Positions 41,777 through 53,412 are shown, counted from the stretch's first letter. The stretch: 64,000 nucleotides of DNA from Cranoglanis bouderius (GCA_023630585.1 CM042559.1:1234501-1298500), one strand, 5' to 3'. The notes: generated by a model from the sequence alone, not told the origin. A program made the numbers and translations.

Positions 41777-41994
41777 TTTTGAATTGTTGTATTTTTCATT
41801 TTTTCCATGGACAAATGTGGAATAAATCTTCCCTTTGACCAGTATTATATTTTGACTGTCTTTTTGATTTAATGTTGTAACAGGTGATGTTTTAATTGCA
41901 ATCCTGGGTTAATTTGAATGTTGTCAGGGTTAAAACCCGACTGGCGCCCAAACCTATAGAGTTTATTTATGCTAGGGCAGCCACCACCGTTACA
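41777..41994 (+). repeat. 5' LTR of G2, 5'-truncated
   Basis: Nearly identical to 49948-50164 (shared GTATTTTTCATTTTTTCCAT and GCTAGGGCA, CCACCACCGTTACA). Confidence 0.88.
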
Positions 41995-41997
41995 GAG

Positions 41998-42020
41998 TGG
42001 CACCCGAACAGGGACTTGAA
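41998..42020 (+). promoter_or_regulatory. Primer-binding site of G2, lysine tRNA type
   Basis: TGGCACCCGAACAGGGACTT and the next bases match the tRNA-Lys3 primer complement known from lentiviruses at all but one position, three bases after the LTR end. Confidence 0.85.
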
Positions 42021-42322
42021 CTGTAAAAAACCTGAAAATTTATTTTTTGTGAATTGTTTTGTTGGGGAATTATTGAAATCTTATGGTAAATTGTTGAAGG
42101 TTAAAGTTTTTTTTCTTCCCCTTAAAAGAAAACTGTTGTGTTTTTGGAAATTCTGTGTTTTTTGATTACGGGAGTGTTATTTTGGAAAAGCTTTTGTATA
42201 AATTGTATGTGGATGTTTTGTGGGAAAATGTGGTGCATGAAATTACTGACAAACCTAAGTATTGATTTACATGTACAATTACTGATTTTCTGCCCAACAT
42301 TTCTTTCACCCACACAACACAC

Positions 42323-42502
42323 ATGGTAAATATTCCTCCTTCTCCATCCACTTTTATAGAAATGGAGTCACCTCCAGACGTCTCAACTCCTGTATGGCCA
42401 CTAGCAGCGCGACCTCTGATGTCAATCGTACCTCCACCTGGTGTCTCTGCAGTAAATAATACCCCTACTCCATTCAGCCCCATGCATCCTGTGTCTCATA
42501 TG
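42323..42502 (+). pseudogene. gag: G2 gag, 5' fragment
   Basis: An ATG at 42323 opens a Pro/Ser/Val-rich N-terminus (PPSPSTFIEMESPPDVSTP). The frame runs to the solo LTR and continues in phase at 44319 once one TATG copy is discounted. Confidence 0.75.
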
Positions 42503-43828
42503 TGTAACGAATCAAAGGCATTACTAGCACTATTCTTTTCCACCAGAATAATGAAATGGATCAACTTTAAACATGAAACGAAACAGAAGCGCACGCTTGG
42601 ATTCGAAGGACCTTTTTAAAGGAGACGAGTTTTAAAGCGTGCCCGCATTATCTACCAGAATGTGTAGTAACTCGGATGAATCTGCAACGTTTAAAAATAT
42701 TCTCCACCAGTTACAATTTATGTAACAAATAAAAAACAGATGTTTAACACGTTTAAATGTATTCTCCAATTTATGTAAGGAATTAGCTCGAATGGCGTGA
42801 AATATATCTATATATCTAATCAACGCGTGTTGTGACCAGTTATAAATATACATCAGCCATTAAAGGGAATTCATGTAGGTGCACATATACATATAGATAA
42901 TTAACTACAACGGATTATAATTTATTATGACTATGTAAGTGGCCTAGATCAGCTTTATGAACTCTAAAGAGTGAGTTTATCCTTCTGGCCAGGAAGAATT
43001 AACTCACGAAGTTTGTTATTAAAGATTAGAGCGGGTAATCGAGATCGCAGCATTTAATTCACTCATCATGTGACCAAAACAGAGAAAATCAAGCATGGGA
43101 TAATAGATTTTAATAGCTAGATGTAACTATGGATACACACGACTAACTCTAAGCAAAACATACATATATACACATCTATATACAGGGAGAGAAAAGGGAT
43201 AGAGAGAAAGTAATGAAAGAAAGGGAAGCAGACAAAAACACAACTATTTAGCTTTTTTCAGAACCAGCACAAACTTAATTCTCCTGTAACACAGAGGTCC
43301 AATCTTAAACGCAGATATAGGTCATTAACTATACTTGCATAGCCTCGGGGTTGACAGTTTGCGCGAGGTCGTGTAGCGTTCGCTGGTTCGTTGTGCCGTT
43401 TGAAAAGGCGTGAAGAGGTTGCATCCTTTGTCCGGGAGAGAGATCCTGGCTTCCTCTTCCCGGGGACCCTAATTTAAATGTCCAGGGAGGAGCCGGTTTA
43501 TACCGTGTTATAAATGAAATTAAGAGAAAACATGAAATGATGTATCCCATTGTAATATGATATGCATAATCAATCCGGGTATCTCGAGACGATTAACTAC
43601 ATACCAAATTCGATGGACTTGTAAAGAATATTACAAATAAAATCTGGTTACAGACATTTAAAATGATATGCTAAATTAAAACTATCTAAAGTCATTAAGG
43701 TTAGTTACATAAACACACAATATATGTAAACAAGATAACATCACACTATTTAGGCATCGAATAATTACATATAATTACACGTTACATTGAAAGGAGAGAG
43801 ATTTCTCCATTGTTTGTGTAAGGTAAGC

Positions 43829-43861
<33 letters not shown>

Positions 43862-44314
43862 TGTGCGCGTGTGCATGCGTATATGTGTGTGTGTACGCGC
43901 GTGCACGTGTGTATGTCCAGAAGAGGGGGTTGGCATTCTTCTAATGTCCCACCGGTCCTTGGTCACCTCAGGGTGACCTTAGGGAGGACATTTCTCCTCT
44001 GGCCTGCTGATTCTGAGGCTAAATCTATGTGGTCGTAAACAGATTAGATCAGAGATTTACAGGCCCTTGGTCAGAGTTTTGGTGGACCCCTGCTGACGAA
44101 CTAATCGTGAAGTTTCCCAGACGTTCAGTCATCAAAGGTTTCTTTTATTGCAGGGGTAAGTCCTGTGTGGGTTCCAAAGAGTCTTTTGCATCCCAAAGGT
44201 GCATCTGGTCAAAGGAGGCCTCTCGGGGTTACTCTAGGTCACCTGAGTGGTGAAACTTTCTATGTTTCGTTTGGATTAATTTAGAAATCAGTTTGGGCAT
44301 AGTCATACGCTGCA
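42503..44314 (+). repeat. Solo LTR (1812 bp) in G2 gag
   Basis: TGTAACG...CGCTGCA, flanked by TATG (42499-42502, 44315-44318). Related along its length to the LTR at 15317-18726 in opposite orientation, but without the Tc1. Near 42815 it holds the empty insertion site of Tc1 C. Contains a GT microsatellite and the GGGGTAAGT donor-like site. Confidence 0.87.
43829..43912. repeat. (GT)n microsatellite in solo LTR
   Basis: GT run with ATGT and GCGC interruptions. Confidence 0.9.
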
Positions 44315-44318
44315 TATG

Positions 44319-46162
44319 TTAATGTATTTTCCTGGTCAAGCTGGCAGCACTCCAGTGCAAACTATCACCTGGGCACCACAAGTGGATAACATGCAACTAT
44401 GCACATCATCCGAGGGTGGATCTACCCAACGTTCTACCAACTCCTGGAAGAGAAATTCAAAAGTTTACTTCTCAGGTGCAAGGGAACTGGGAGAATTTAT
44501 TTGACTTCATGAAAAGACAAGAAAAAACAGTGAATGATCTTACCCAAGAAATGAAAAACATTTCTTCTCAAAACAAAAATCAATTTGCGGACCTTGCTGC
44601 AAAAGTTGAGGATAACGAGTCAAGTCTTCACTCTGTTGACCACTACCAAGCAACAAGAGGGATCTGAAACAGACAGGTTGATTAAAGCTATGAAGCAAAT
44701 GATTACAGCTGGGCTCCAAAAGGTGGAATCTACCTTGGTGTCAGAAATGCGATTCATGGTAGACCAACTCCAGTCAGAAGTCTGGCAGGACATCAAAGCT
44801 ATTCAACACACATTTCAAACAAGCCAAGATCATATTACTTCAGAACTTCAGCAATGTGACACTCAAATTGACAAACTTTCTATGTGCGTAAAGAAATTGA
44901 GAAATGAGACGGAAAAAGGATTCCTGGATCTCAAAAAACAAATTGACGAGCAACAAAAATTGACACCACAAATTCCCAGCACCACCATTACTTCAACTCC
45001 GCCATCTGTGTCTACTCCAGCAATTCCTTCAACTTCATCAACCCCTCTTCCCATACCTATAGTAAAAAGTGATCATATTAAATTAACTTTTCCCTCTTTT
45101 GGTAGACCATCAGACAGTGCAGACCCCCTACTGTACTTAACCAAATGTCAGGATTTTTTGTCTCTTCATCCCCTCATTGATGCAGATATCCCAGCCACAT
45201 TCCATACTGTCCTTCATGGAACTGCTCGGGATTGGTGGGAAGTCAGACGCTCCAGCATATCTATTTGGAGAGAGTTTGAGTCTGCATTTCTTTCTGCATT
45301 TTTATCTGAAGTTTATGATGATGAACTGGCTGAACGGGTCAGAACAAATATCCAGGGTGAGAAAGAATCTATACGAGACTTTGCATTCTCCTACAGAGCT
45401 TTGTGTAAAAGATGGAAGGCAGATCTAACTGAAGGTGAAACTGTAAAGATTATACTTAAGAACATTAAGCCTTACCTTGCCAGCCAGTTGCATAGTCGGG
45501 TGAATACTGTAGAGGAATTAGTCAAATTAGGACATCAACTAGAAAAAGACTATGAACAACAGCTTCAGTATGAAGGCCAAATGGGTCCTAAGCATCTGTC
45601 CACATCACAAAGATCTTCATCAAACCAACCTGCTGAGAAAATCCCAGTTCATTGTTGGAGATGCCGAGGACAGCATCCGCCAGGCAAGTGTCCACACTAT
45701 ATCCCTCCACAGTCACCTCATAAATCATCTGGTCCCCAATATACCAGCAGCAAATACCCCTATTCGTCAACTCAGACCAGAGGTCAGTCTTCTAACAACT
45801 CAGTTACTGCTACAGGTATGCAGAAGCCTCCAACTACTAGCAAGAAAGCCTCTACCTCCACAAACCTTAATGCACTAATGACAGTACCTCAGCAGTTAGT
45901 TGTTCCTGTTAGTATTGTTGCATGGACTGGAAAAGCCATTGTTGATACTGGTGCAAGTTATACCCTTATTCATGAAAGTCTCATGAGACAACTCACAACA
46001 CCAGATCAGCTCCATCCATGGTCCAGTAGTCCTCTCTACCTAGCAAATGGAGAAGCAGAGATTCCATTAGGCTGGATGAATACCACTATACAACTCCACG
46101 GACAAGATTTCACTATCCCTGTTGCTGTTCTATCATCACAAGGCCTTGTGACTTTTTTTTAG
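44319..46162 (+). pseudogene. gag: G2 gag and protease
   Basis: Three frames joined by two frameshifts (about 44460 and 44650). Then a 500-codon frame with coiled coil, retrotransposon capsid (HTVLHGTARDWWEVRRSS, FAFSYRALCKRWKADL), a zinc knuckle CWRCRGQHPPGKC (C-x2-C-x3-H-x4-C) and an aspartic protease (AIVDTGASYTLIHE; DTG at about 45943). The frame ends in a T8 run at 46150, where a one-base slip takes the reading into the pol frame. The run is a likely mutation site rather than programmed. Confidence 0.85.
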
Positions 46163-46166
46163 TGGA

Positions 46167-47740
46167 ATGCAACTTAATGTCACAGATCAAAAATATTCTT
46201 TCAAGTTTGCCCCTGCAAAGGAGTACCCCTTTCAACCAGGTAATGCCAGTGTGCCAATTGTGAGTCCACAGTCTGAATACCTGCAACAGAAGAAGACAAC
46301 ACAGAATCTGTCCTTATTGAGTTCTATTCCCCCTCCAACCCCTCAAATGCAAATTCCACAACCTGACAGTATGGACGAAAAAATGTTACTCGAAAATGTA
46401 GTGAATGAGACTCATTTACCTCCAGATGGTAAACAACAGTTGCTCCACATCCTAAAAACCAACCCTCGGGTATGTACTCTCCGGACTGGACGCACTGATG
46501 TTCTGCAGCATCACATTTATACCATTGTCAGGTACCCATTAAGCAAAAACCATACCGCTTGTCCCCTTTTAAACAACTTGCCATGGAAGAACAACTTGAG
46601 GAAATGTTGTTACAAGGAGTTGTTGAGCCATCCCACTCTGGTTGGGCCTCTCCAGTGGTCTTGGTTCCTAAAAAAGATGGTAAACTTAGATTCTGTGTGG
46701 ATTACAGAAAAGTCCATTCTGTAACAGAAAGTGATGCCTACCCTCTCCCAAATATCACAGAGATCTTGGAGTCACTCTCTGGAGCAGTTATTTTCTCCAC
46801 TATTGACCTCAAGAGTGGTTATTGGCAGGTAGCTATGGATCCCAATAGCAAAGCCAAAACTGCCTTCATCACCCCTGCAGGTCTCTATCAATTTAATGTT
46901 ATGCCGTTTGGTCTCAAAAATGCTCCCGCCACTTTCCAGGGACTCATGGACACAGTCCTGGGAGAACTAAAGAGGAAAATATGTTTTGTCTATATAGATG
47001 ATATCATTATTCACTCACCTTCAATCACTCAGCACTTCCAGGACCTTCAGTCGGTTCTCCACAGATTAGAGACTGCTGGTCTAACTATTAATTTAAAGAA
47101 GAGCAAGCTCTGTCTTCAAGAAATTAGCTTTCTAGGACATGTCGTAAGCACGCATGGCATCTCCGCAGGCCCATGTAAAACTGAGGCCATTCATGTCTAC
47201 CCTGTGCCTAGAAACCTGAAGGAGGTACAAAGGTTCCTTGGATTGGCGGCGTGGTATCATCGGTTTGTCCCAAATTTCTCCAGGGTAGCCGAACCCCTCA
47301 ACTCACTAAAAAAGAAAGGACATAGGTTTGAATGGACAACTCAGTGCCAACAAGTGTTTGAACAGTTAAAGTCTTGCCTCACCTCACCACCCATCCTTGG
47401 CCATCCAGATCTTCAGCTCCAATTCACCATCTACACCGATGCCAGTGACACTGGTTTGGGTGCCAACCTGGCACAACGGAAAGACCAGGGCAAAGAGGAG
47501 GTCATTCCCTATGCGAGTAGAACTTTAACAGGAGCTGAGCAAAATTATACGGCAACCGAAAAAGAATGTCTGGCAGTCGTATGGGCTTTTTAATGAAATG
47601 GCAACACTACCTGGAACACAAACTTTTCACAGTTGTCACTGATCACTCTGCACGACAATGGGTCATAGGTTCCACTAAAACCACCAGCCGACTCATCCAT
47701 TGGGTCCTACGCCTGAAAAAATTTGATTTTATCATTGATT
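46167..47740 (+). pseudogene. pol: G2 reverse transcriptase and RNase H
   Basis: Frames 46167-46540 and 46559-47593 are joined by a frameshift. RT: GWASPVVLVPKKDGKLRFCV, FSTIDLKSGYWQ (Asp), FGLKNAPATFQ, CFVYIDDIII (catalytic pair, about 46988-47005). Connection: QRFLGLAAWYHRFV. RNase H: FTIYTDASDTGLGANL and TATEKECLAVVW. A frameshift at 47590 separates the end (VVTDHSARQW). Core residues are intact. Confidence 0.9.
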
Positions 47741-49133
47741 AATTTGATATCAATTTTATCAAAAGGGAAACTCAATGTAGCCCCAGATGCACTATCAAGG
47801 TCTTCACCAGTCTCGAGCTGTAGTCTATACACCAGCCACAAGGAGACAGACCTGCCTTTGTCAGACATTGTCCTGTGGGAGGAACAACACAAAGATCCTG
47901 AAGTCATAAAAATAATGCAAGTAGTTGCAGAAAACAATGCAAGTGTGAAAGACCAATTTGAAGTTGTTGAGGACAAATTATATCGGAAAACTTACCTGTC
48001 GAATAACCAGATGCATTATCGAGTGTACATACCCAGTAGTCTTCGGCCCTCTCTGCTGCAGCACTACCACTCCAGTCCTCTTAGTGGTCATGGAGGACTC
48101 TACAAAACATACAAACAACTCCAAGAAGTAGCATTCTGGCCAGGCATGTGGTCCAATGTGAAAGGTCATGTGAAAACCTGTGTGAAATGTTAAATAATAA
48201 AATATGACAATCAAAAACCTGCTGGAAAACTGCAGCAAACAATTACCACTCAACCAAACCAAATGTTGGGAGTCTACATTATGGGTCCACTACCAAGAAG
48301 TACAAACCAAAATGAGTACCTGCTTGTTTTTGTAAATTATTATTCTCACTGGGTTGAGATGTTCCCCATGCGTAAATCTACTGCCCAAAATGTTGCCTCT
48401 ATCTTCCCAAAAGAAGTTCTGACTCGATGGGGTGTTCCAGATTTCCTCCTCTCAGACAGGGGTGTTCAGTTTGTCTCAACGGTGTTCAAAGAACTGTGTA
48501 AGAACTGTGTAAGAATTACTCCCAAACTGACTACGGCATACCATCCACAAACCAACATGACTGAAAGAGTAAATCGGACCCTCAAAAATATGTCAGCCTA
48601 TGTGGATGAAAATCACAAAAGTGGGACCAGTTCTTACCCGAGTTCCTATTCGCCATAAATTCAACCATCCAAGAGACCACTGGACTATCGCCAGCAGAAC
48701 TCCAGCTTGGCAGAAAACTCCAAGGTCCAATGGATAAAGTGCTTCATGGCCTCAATCTAACTCCAGACACTGCTTCCTATGATGTGGTCCATCATCTTCA
48801 TCACTTACAAACCCAAGCCAAAGAAAACAGTAAGAAAGCAAAATTGAAACAACTGAGAAATTACAACAAAAAGAGAAGAGATTTAACATTCAAAAGCAAA
48901 GATCGTGTATGGTTACGTAACTTCCCGCAGTCTAGTGCATAACATAACTTTAGTGCAAAACTAGCACCGAAGTGGAAGGGTCCTTACCGTATACTGAAGC
49001 AGCTGGGTCCTCTGAACTATGAAATAGCCTTGGAAAACACTGGAGAAGATATCCGTGCAGCACATGTCTGTAATTTAAAAATGTGTTTCCCAGCAGCCGA
49101 AGAATGGGAGGCCCAGGAAAAACAAACTCTTTG
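47740..49133 (+). pseudogene. pol: G2 integrase
   Basis: Zinc-binding domain HYHSSPLSGHGG and CVKC, then an in-frame TAA at 48191. Core: GVYIMGPLP, where the first catalytic Asp of this motif family reads Tyr; then SDRGVQFVS (second Asp) and TAYHPQTNMTERVNRTLK (Glu). A stop at 48656. The C-terminal domain follows from 48730, with KWKGPYRILKQLGPLNYEI around 48970. Inactive. Confidence 0.85.
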
Positions 49134-49232
49134 ACCTGTTTCAGGAAGTCTCTGATGAGGAAGAAGAATTTTTAGGATTCTAAATCCATGCTTTTAAACA
49201 ACGAAGGGTTGTTTTCGTCAAGGGAGGGAGAG

Positions 49233-50164
49233 TGTGGCAGTGGGGATGCTGTGCCACAGTGTCCTTGCGGTTTTGCTTTCATTTTTCTTCTCTTCTCGCT
49301 TTGTGTGTTTGGGGGTGGAGCATTTCAATTATCAGTGGACGGAAAGAGGATATAAGGAAGTGAGTCATACTTGAGAGTAATGGCGTCATCTGTAAAAGTT
49401 TGCAGTAGTGTGGGAGTGCTTGTTTGGAGAACCCTGCGAAGTGGAAAGACGGCTGTTTGTCAACACGGTTGCTTTTCGTGTGAGTGATGTCTGGTGCATT
49501 GTGAAGTCCTAAAATTACTTTTAAACGTGGCATTGCCAGATCGTCTGCACTTAAAGTGTTCCAAAGACAAGTATCGGCTGCTCATCCACCTGTCCTGGAG
49601 TCTGAAATCCCGCTACACTCTCCAGTTTCCGTCATGACTGCAAACTTGGTGAGTACCTCTCTGCCGCCATTGCACCTACTCATTCACTCACTACACGCAT
49701 GCACTCGCACCACTTTCACTTTCACACATTTGGTGTGCTTATTGTTTTTATGAGTGTTAAATGATTATTGTGCTTTGAGAATGTTGGTTGATAAGGATAA
49801 AATGTACAAATGCTTATTTGATGTTCCTTTTATCCCTTCTTTTTTCTCTATGGACAATTTATAAATGATTGTGGACGTGAATCTGCTGTTTTGGAAACCT
49901 ACACTAGGGTGGCGCAATTCCTATGTGGACCTTACGCCGAAACTTATTTTCAACTGTTGTATTTTTCATTTTTTCCATGGACAAATGTGGAATAAATCTT
50001 CCCTTTGACCAGTATTTTATTTTGACTGTCTTTTTGATTTAATGTTGTAACAGGTGGTGTTTTAATCACTATCCTGGGTTAATTTGAATGTTGTCAGGGT
50101 TAAAACCTGACTGGCACCCGAACCTATAGAGTTTATTTATGCTAGGGCAACCACCACCGTTACA
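49233..50164 (+). repeat. 3' LTR of G2
   Basis: 932 bp from TGTGGCAGTGGGG to CACCGTTACA, preceded by the polypurine tract AAGGGAGGGAGAG. AATAAATCTTCCC lies near 49991. Confidence 0.87.
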
Positions 50165-50281
50165 GTGTTATACCGGTGTTTTCCCCTATTTAAGTAGACT
50201 TGTGCCTTGTCTTTTTTTTCAGTCCACCCAACCTTTCATATCTCTTGACTAAAGCCTGTTGTCTGTTCTCCTCTGTCCCCA
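50165..50281 (+). repeat. Rest of the chromovirus 5' LTR and junction to pol
   Basis: GTGTTA...TTTTCCCCTATTTAAGTAGA matches the 3' LTR (50590-50660). From about 50225 it departs into TCCACCCAACC... that leads to the chromodomain frame. TTTAAG may be the TATA region. Confidence 0.6.
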
Positions 50282-50509
50282 GGTGACAAGCCTCCTCCAG
50301 CTGCACGTATCATTGACGGGCAACCCGCCTACTCTGTGCACAGGCTGGTAGATTCCCACCGGGTCCATGGAAAGGTGCAGTACTTGGTTGACTGGGAGAG
50401 TTATGGCCCAGAGGAGAGCTTGTGGGTGCCTGCTTGAGACATTCTGGACCCCACACTCATTATGGCATTCCACCGTGCCCACCAAGGGAACGTCAGGAGC
50501 CATTCTTAG
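50282..50509 (+). pseudogene. Chromodomain of chromovirus integrase
   Basis: The reading GQPAYSVHRLVDSHRVHGKV, YLVDWESYGPEESLWVPA, a stop, then DILDPTLIMAFHRAHQGN is a chromodomain at the end of a Gypsy integrase. These domains direct chromovirus integration to marked chromatin. One TGA interrupts it at the position of a usual Arg. Followed by a purine tract and the 3' LTR. Confidence 0.85.
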
Positions 50510-50521
50510 AGAGGGGACTCC

Positions 50522-50950
50522 TGTAAGAACTCATCACTGGGCTGCGATTCCCCTCCTAGTCGGCAGGGGGCGCTCCTCACCATGAACTCTACTGCTCATT
50601 AGGACTGATGTGTTACACGTGATGTGTTTTCCCCTATTTAAGTAGACTTGTGCCATGTCTTTTTTGTTCAGTCTTGAGCCTTTGTCACCCGCCATCTGCT
50701 GCAAGCTAAGTTTATGCTTTTGACTATTGTGTCTGCTTTTGTTTTTCCTTGTTTTGTGGAAGCACGGCTTCCTTTGTTTTTTGTTGCACTTTTATCTAGT
50801 AAAGATTATCTTTTGTTGAAGACCCATGATTCCTTGCTCCTTGCCTCTGCCCTTGGATTCATTAACTGGGGAGTTAGCTTCATCAGTAAGCTCAGTGACT
50901 TTGACCACAGGAGACCTGGCTTTGATCCCTACTTAGAACAGCTTGTTACA
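50522..50950 (+). repeat. 3' LTR of the chromovirus
   Basis: 429 bp, TGTAAGAACTCATC to CAGCTTGTTACA, after the purine tract AGAGAGGGGACTCC. Confidence 0.82.
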
Positions 50951-51498
50951 GTCTGTGGTAGCCAGCTGGGATTGCTGTGACATGCTGGGGAAGTGGAATT
51001 AAGACTGGGGAGGCTGACAGACTCAACAAGCTGGTGAAGAAGGCCAGTTTTGTTGTTGCTCAAAAACTGGACAATCTGGAGACAGTGGTGGAGAGACACC
51101 TAACCACCCCCTCCTTTGTACCATTTTGTACCATTCTGTACTATTTATATTGTTTAAATATCACTATGCATAGTTATTGTTATATGTTTATACTGGTTAT
51201 ACTGTACAGCTTCTATAGGTATATTGTATTGTGTATACTGTACATATGCGATATGTATATGGGCTATATGTGTATTGTGATTATACATTGTTGTTTATAT
51301 TGTTCATATGTACATTATATAGTTTGCTCTTATGTTTACATATATATATATTTATATGTGTATCTACTGTATTCTTTATATATCCCTGTATTCTTCTCTT
51401 TACTATCTCTATTTTCTTCACCTGTCTTGTTGCTGCTGTGACACCCAAATTTCTCTGTCTGGGGATTAATAAAGTATTATCTTATCTTATCTTATTTC
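50951..51498 (+). pseudogene. LINE C-terminus and 3' tail
   Basis: Resumes the LINE frame after the chromovirus (VVAS..., then KTGEADRLNKLVKKASFVV and NLETVVERH in broken frames). A TA-rich 3' UTR follows, ending with the (ATCTT)n tail. The small frames over 51230-51520 are UTR. Confidence 0.75.
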
Positions 51499-51509
51499 AT
51501 AAAAGTTGG

Positions 51510-52250
51510 GATTTTTTCTAAAATGGAATAAAAACAAAGATCTGTGATTTGTCAAGTTTCTTGAAACTTTAATTAACTGACAAAAGTACAGAGAAAAGAG
51601 TCATGCTACTGTGATAATACTGGGCTCGGGAGTATTTTGGAAATCGTTGTCACATAACACAGTCCGCGGCTGCATCTAGAAATGCAACCCGAAACTCGAT
51701 TCCGCAAGGAAGAAGCCACACATCAACTCTATGCAGAAACACTGCTGAGTTCTCTGGGCCCAAGCTCATCTCAGATGGACTGAAAGGCAGTGGAAACATG
51801 TGCTGTGGTCAGATGAGTCCACGTTTCAGCTTGTTTTCGGGAAAAACAGATGTTGAGTTCTCCGTGCCAAAAATGAAAAAGACCAACCAGACTGTTATAA
51901 GTGAAAGGTGGAAAATCCAGCATCTGTGATGGTATGGGGGGTGTATCAGCGCCCACAGCATGGGTGACTTGCATATGTGTGAAGGTACCATTGACATGGA
52001 GGCATATATTGGGATTTTAGAGAGACATATGCTGCCATCAAGGCAACGTCTTTTCCCAGGAAGTCCATGGTTATTTCAGCAGGACAATGCCAGGCCTCAT
52101 TCTGCATGTGCTACAACAGCGTGGCTTCATAGAGTGCGTGTGCTTGACTGGCCTACAAGCAGTCCAGATCTGTCTCCTATGTCACATCATGAAGAGGAGA
52201 ATCAGACATTGGCAACCAAAGACTGTTGAGCAGCTGAAGTCTTGTATCAA
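51510..52250 (+). pseudogene. Tc1/mariner-like transposon relic with transposase fragments
   Basis: The left part has AAAGTTGGGATTTTTTCTAA. Downstream frames show VLWSDESTFQLVFGK, DLHMCEGTIDMEAYIGILER, WLFQQDNARPH and VLDWPTSSPDLSP, i.e. both catalytic Asp regions of an IS630/Tc1-type transposase; the Glu region is disrupted. It joins gag-like sequence of the next element at about 52250. Confidence 0.7.
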
Positions 52251-52904
52251 GAAAGACACGTTGACCTCCGGATGGAGCTCAGCAGAGGAGACCACCTCAC
52301 GGGTCTCAGGCTGGAGCTCTGGAGATGAGGTCGCCATGTTGACCTCTGGCTGCAGCTCGGCAGGGGAGACCACCTCACGGGTCTCAGGCTGGAGCTCTGG
52401 AGATGAGGTCACCACGTTGACCTCCGGCTGGAGCTCTGCAGGGGAGACCACCTTGTGGGTCTCAGGCTGGAGCTCTGGTGTGGAGGCAGCCCTGTTGGCC
52501 TCTGGCTGGAGCTGGGCTGTGGAGGCCGCCCTGTAGGCCTGCTCATAGTAGGTGGTGAACGGTTCACCCGCCAGGCTGTCCCTTCCCAAAAAAATTTCTA
52601 AATTGAATTTAAAGTCTGCCTTCCCATAGATCACCCTCATGAGGTGGATAAACTCTGCTACTCTCCCTAGGTCTATGGTTCCCGTGGCGATCAGGAGCTC
52701 CACCCATTGGTGAGCTGGACCGACGAATCGGGACAACAGAAACTCTAGCCACAGTCTCTTCTTGGGCTTGGGGTTCACCAGGCTCTCAAAATAAAATTGG
52801 CATTGGATGTAAAATCCCTTCAGAGGGCTTTCAAAGCCCTTGAAGGGAGCTGGAACATCCAGATAAAGCCACTGGGAAAATTGCACAGAATCAAACGCCA
52901 TCAT
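52251..52904 (-). pseudogene. Gag-like protein fragment of the second element
   Basis: The frame reads QFSQWLYLDVPAPF, FLLSRFVGPAHQWVELLIAT, NLEIFLGRDSLAGEPF, parallel to the 679-codon frame at 30683. It is followed by about six 14-residue repeats (PELQPETREVVSPA type). The ATG at the LTR-proximal position (about 52950) is followed by an early stop, so the frame starts downstream. The 3' part is missing. Confidence 0.7.
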
Positions 52905-52967
52905 AAAGATCCCGATGTGACGCTCCCTTCACTCTCCTGCTGCATCCATGTTGTAGGTGAAGTATTC

Positions 52968-53412
52968 TGTCATGTAACGGGGATGGAGATGGATGCAAGT
53001 GCAGTTCAAGCTTTTATTTAAGATACAGGCAGACAATTCCAAATCATAGGGCAATATCAAGGTCATAAAGCAGGCGAGGGATCAGGCAATTGGCAAACGG
53101 GCTAAACTAGGCAGAACAAGAATCAGAAACTCTAAGATGAAAACAAAATCAAGAAACTATGAAACGCGGAACAATGATCAAAGGCTTGGTACAGGTCTGG
53201 CGGAAAACACAGAAACACACAATACTTTGCCCCGAACAAAGACACACGAGGGGTTTAAATACTAAACATAATCTGAAGGGACAACACAAAACAGCTGAGA
53301 CATTAGGAAATAACCAATAACATAACAGAGGTGGAGACAGGACAGAAATAAAAAAAAACCCACACATGTCAAAAGTAAACAGTCAATGAAAACCTGGAAG
53401 TGCGTGCTGTCA
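52968..53412 (-). repeat. LTR of the second gag-like element
   Basis: 445 bp, minus strand TGACAGCACGCAC to TACATGACA. Confidence 0.7.

Larger units (their letters stand above)
41777..50164 (+). mobile_element. Ty3/Gypsy retrotransposon G2 inside the chromovirus LTR
   Basis: The 3' LTR is 49233-50164 (TG...CA, 932 bp). The 5' LTR remains only as its last 218 bp (41777-41994), followed by a tRNA-Lys primer site. Order is gag, protease, RT, RNase H, integrase, the standard Gypsy order. A solo LTR is inserted in gag. Several frameshifts and stops. Confidence 0.88.
41704..50950 (+). mobile_element. Chromovirus-type Gypsy element remnant inside the LINE
   Basis: Starts TGTAAGAACTC and ends CTTGTTACA, flanked by a perfect 5-bp duplication GTCTG (41699-41703, 50951-50955). 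The 3' LTR is 50522-50950. The 5' LTR is split by another Gypsy element (41777-50164) and is cut short at about 50225, where the pol 3' end with a chromodomain follows. Most of the internal region is deleted. Confidence 0.85.
37846..51498 (+). mobile_element. CR1/L2-group LINE, interrupted twice
   Basis: Endonuclease-like sequence at 37930-38590, RT at 38604-39672 and 41186-41703, and the C-terminus at 50951-51120. The 3' end GGGGATTAATAAAGTATT is followed by an (ATCTT)n tail (51477-51498). Reading frames line up across the Tc1 at 39673-41185 and across the chromovirus at 41704-50950, so all parts are one copy. Many stops. The 5' end is truncated. Confidence 0.83.
52251..53412 (-). mobile_element. 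Second gag-only LTR retroelement, 3'-truncated
   Basis: The LTR is at 53412-52968 on the minus strand. GAATACTTCACC follows it and then an ATGGATGCAGC start, as in the element at 30394-33213. It is truncated at 52250 by the mariner relic. Confidence 0.75.

Noticed and set aside
44073..44092. TGGTGGACCCCTGC as a primer-binding site
   Set aside because: The homology and the TATG duplication show that this stretch is inside the solo LTR, not after it.
51230..51521. Tyr/Ile/Cys-rich frames as membrane proteins
   Set aside because: They are translations of a TA-rich LINE 3' UTR.
52087..52536. A 149-codon plus-strand frame with Trp/Ser repeats
   Set aside because: It starts in the mariner relic and runs antisense through the gag-like repeats of the next element.
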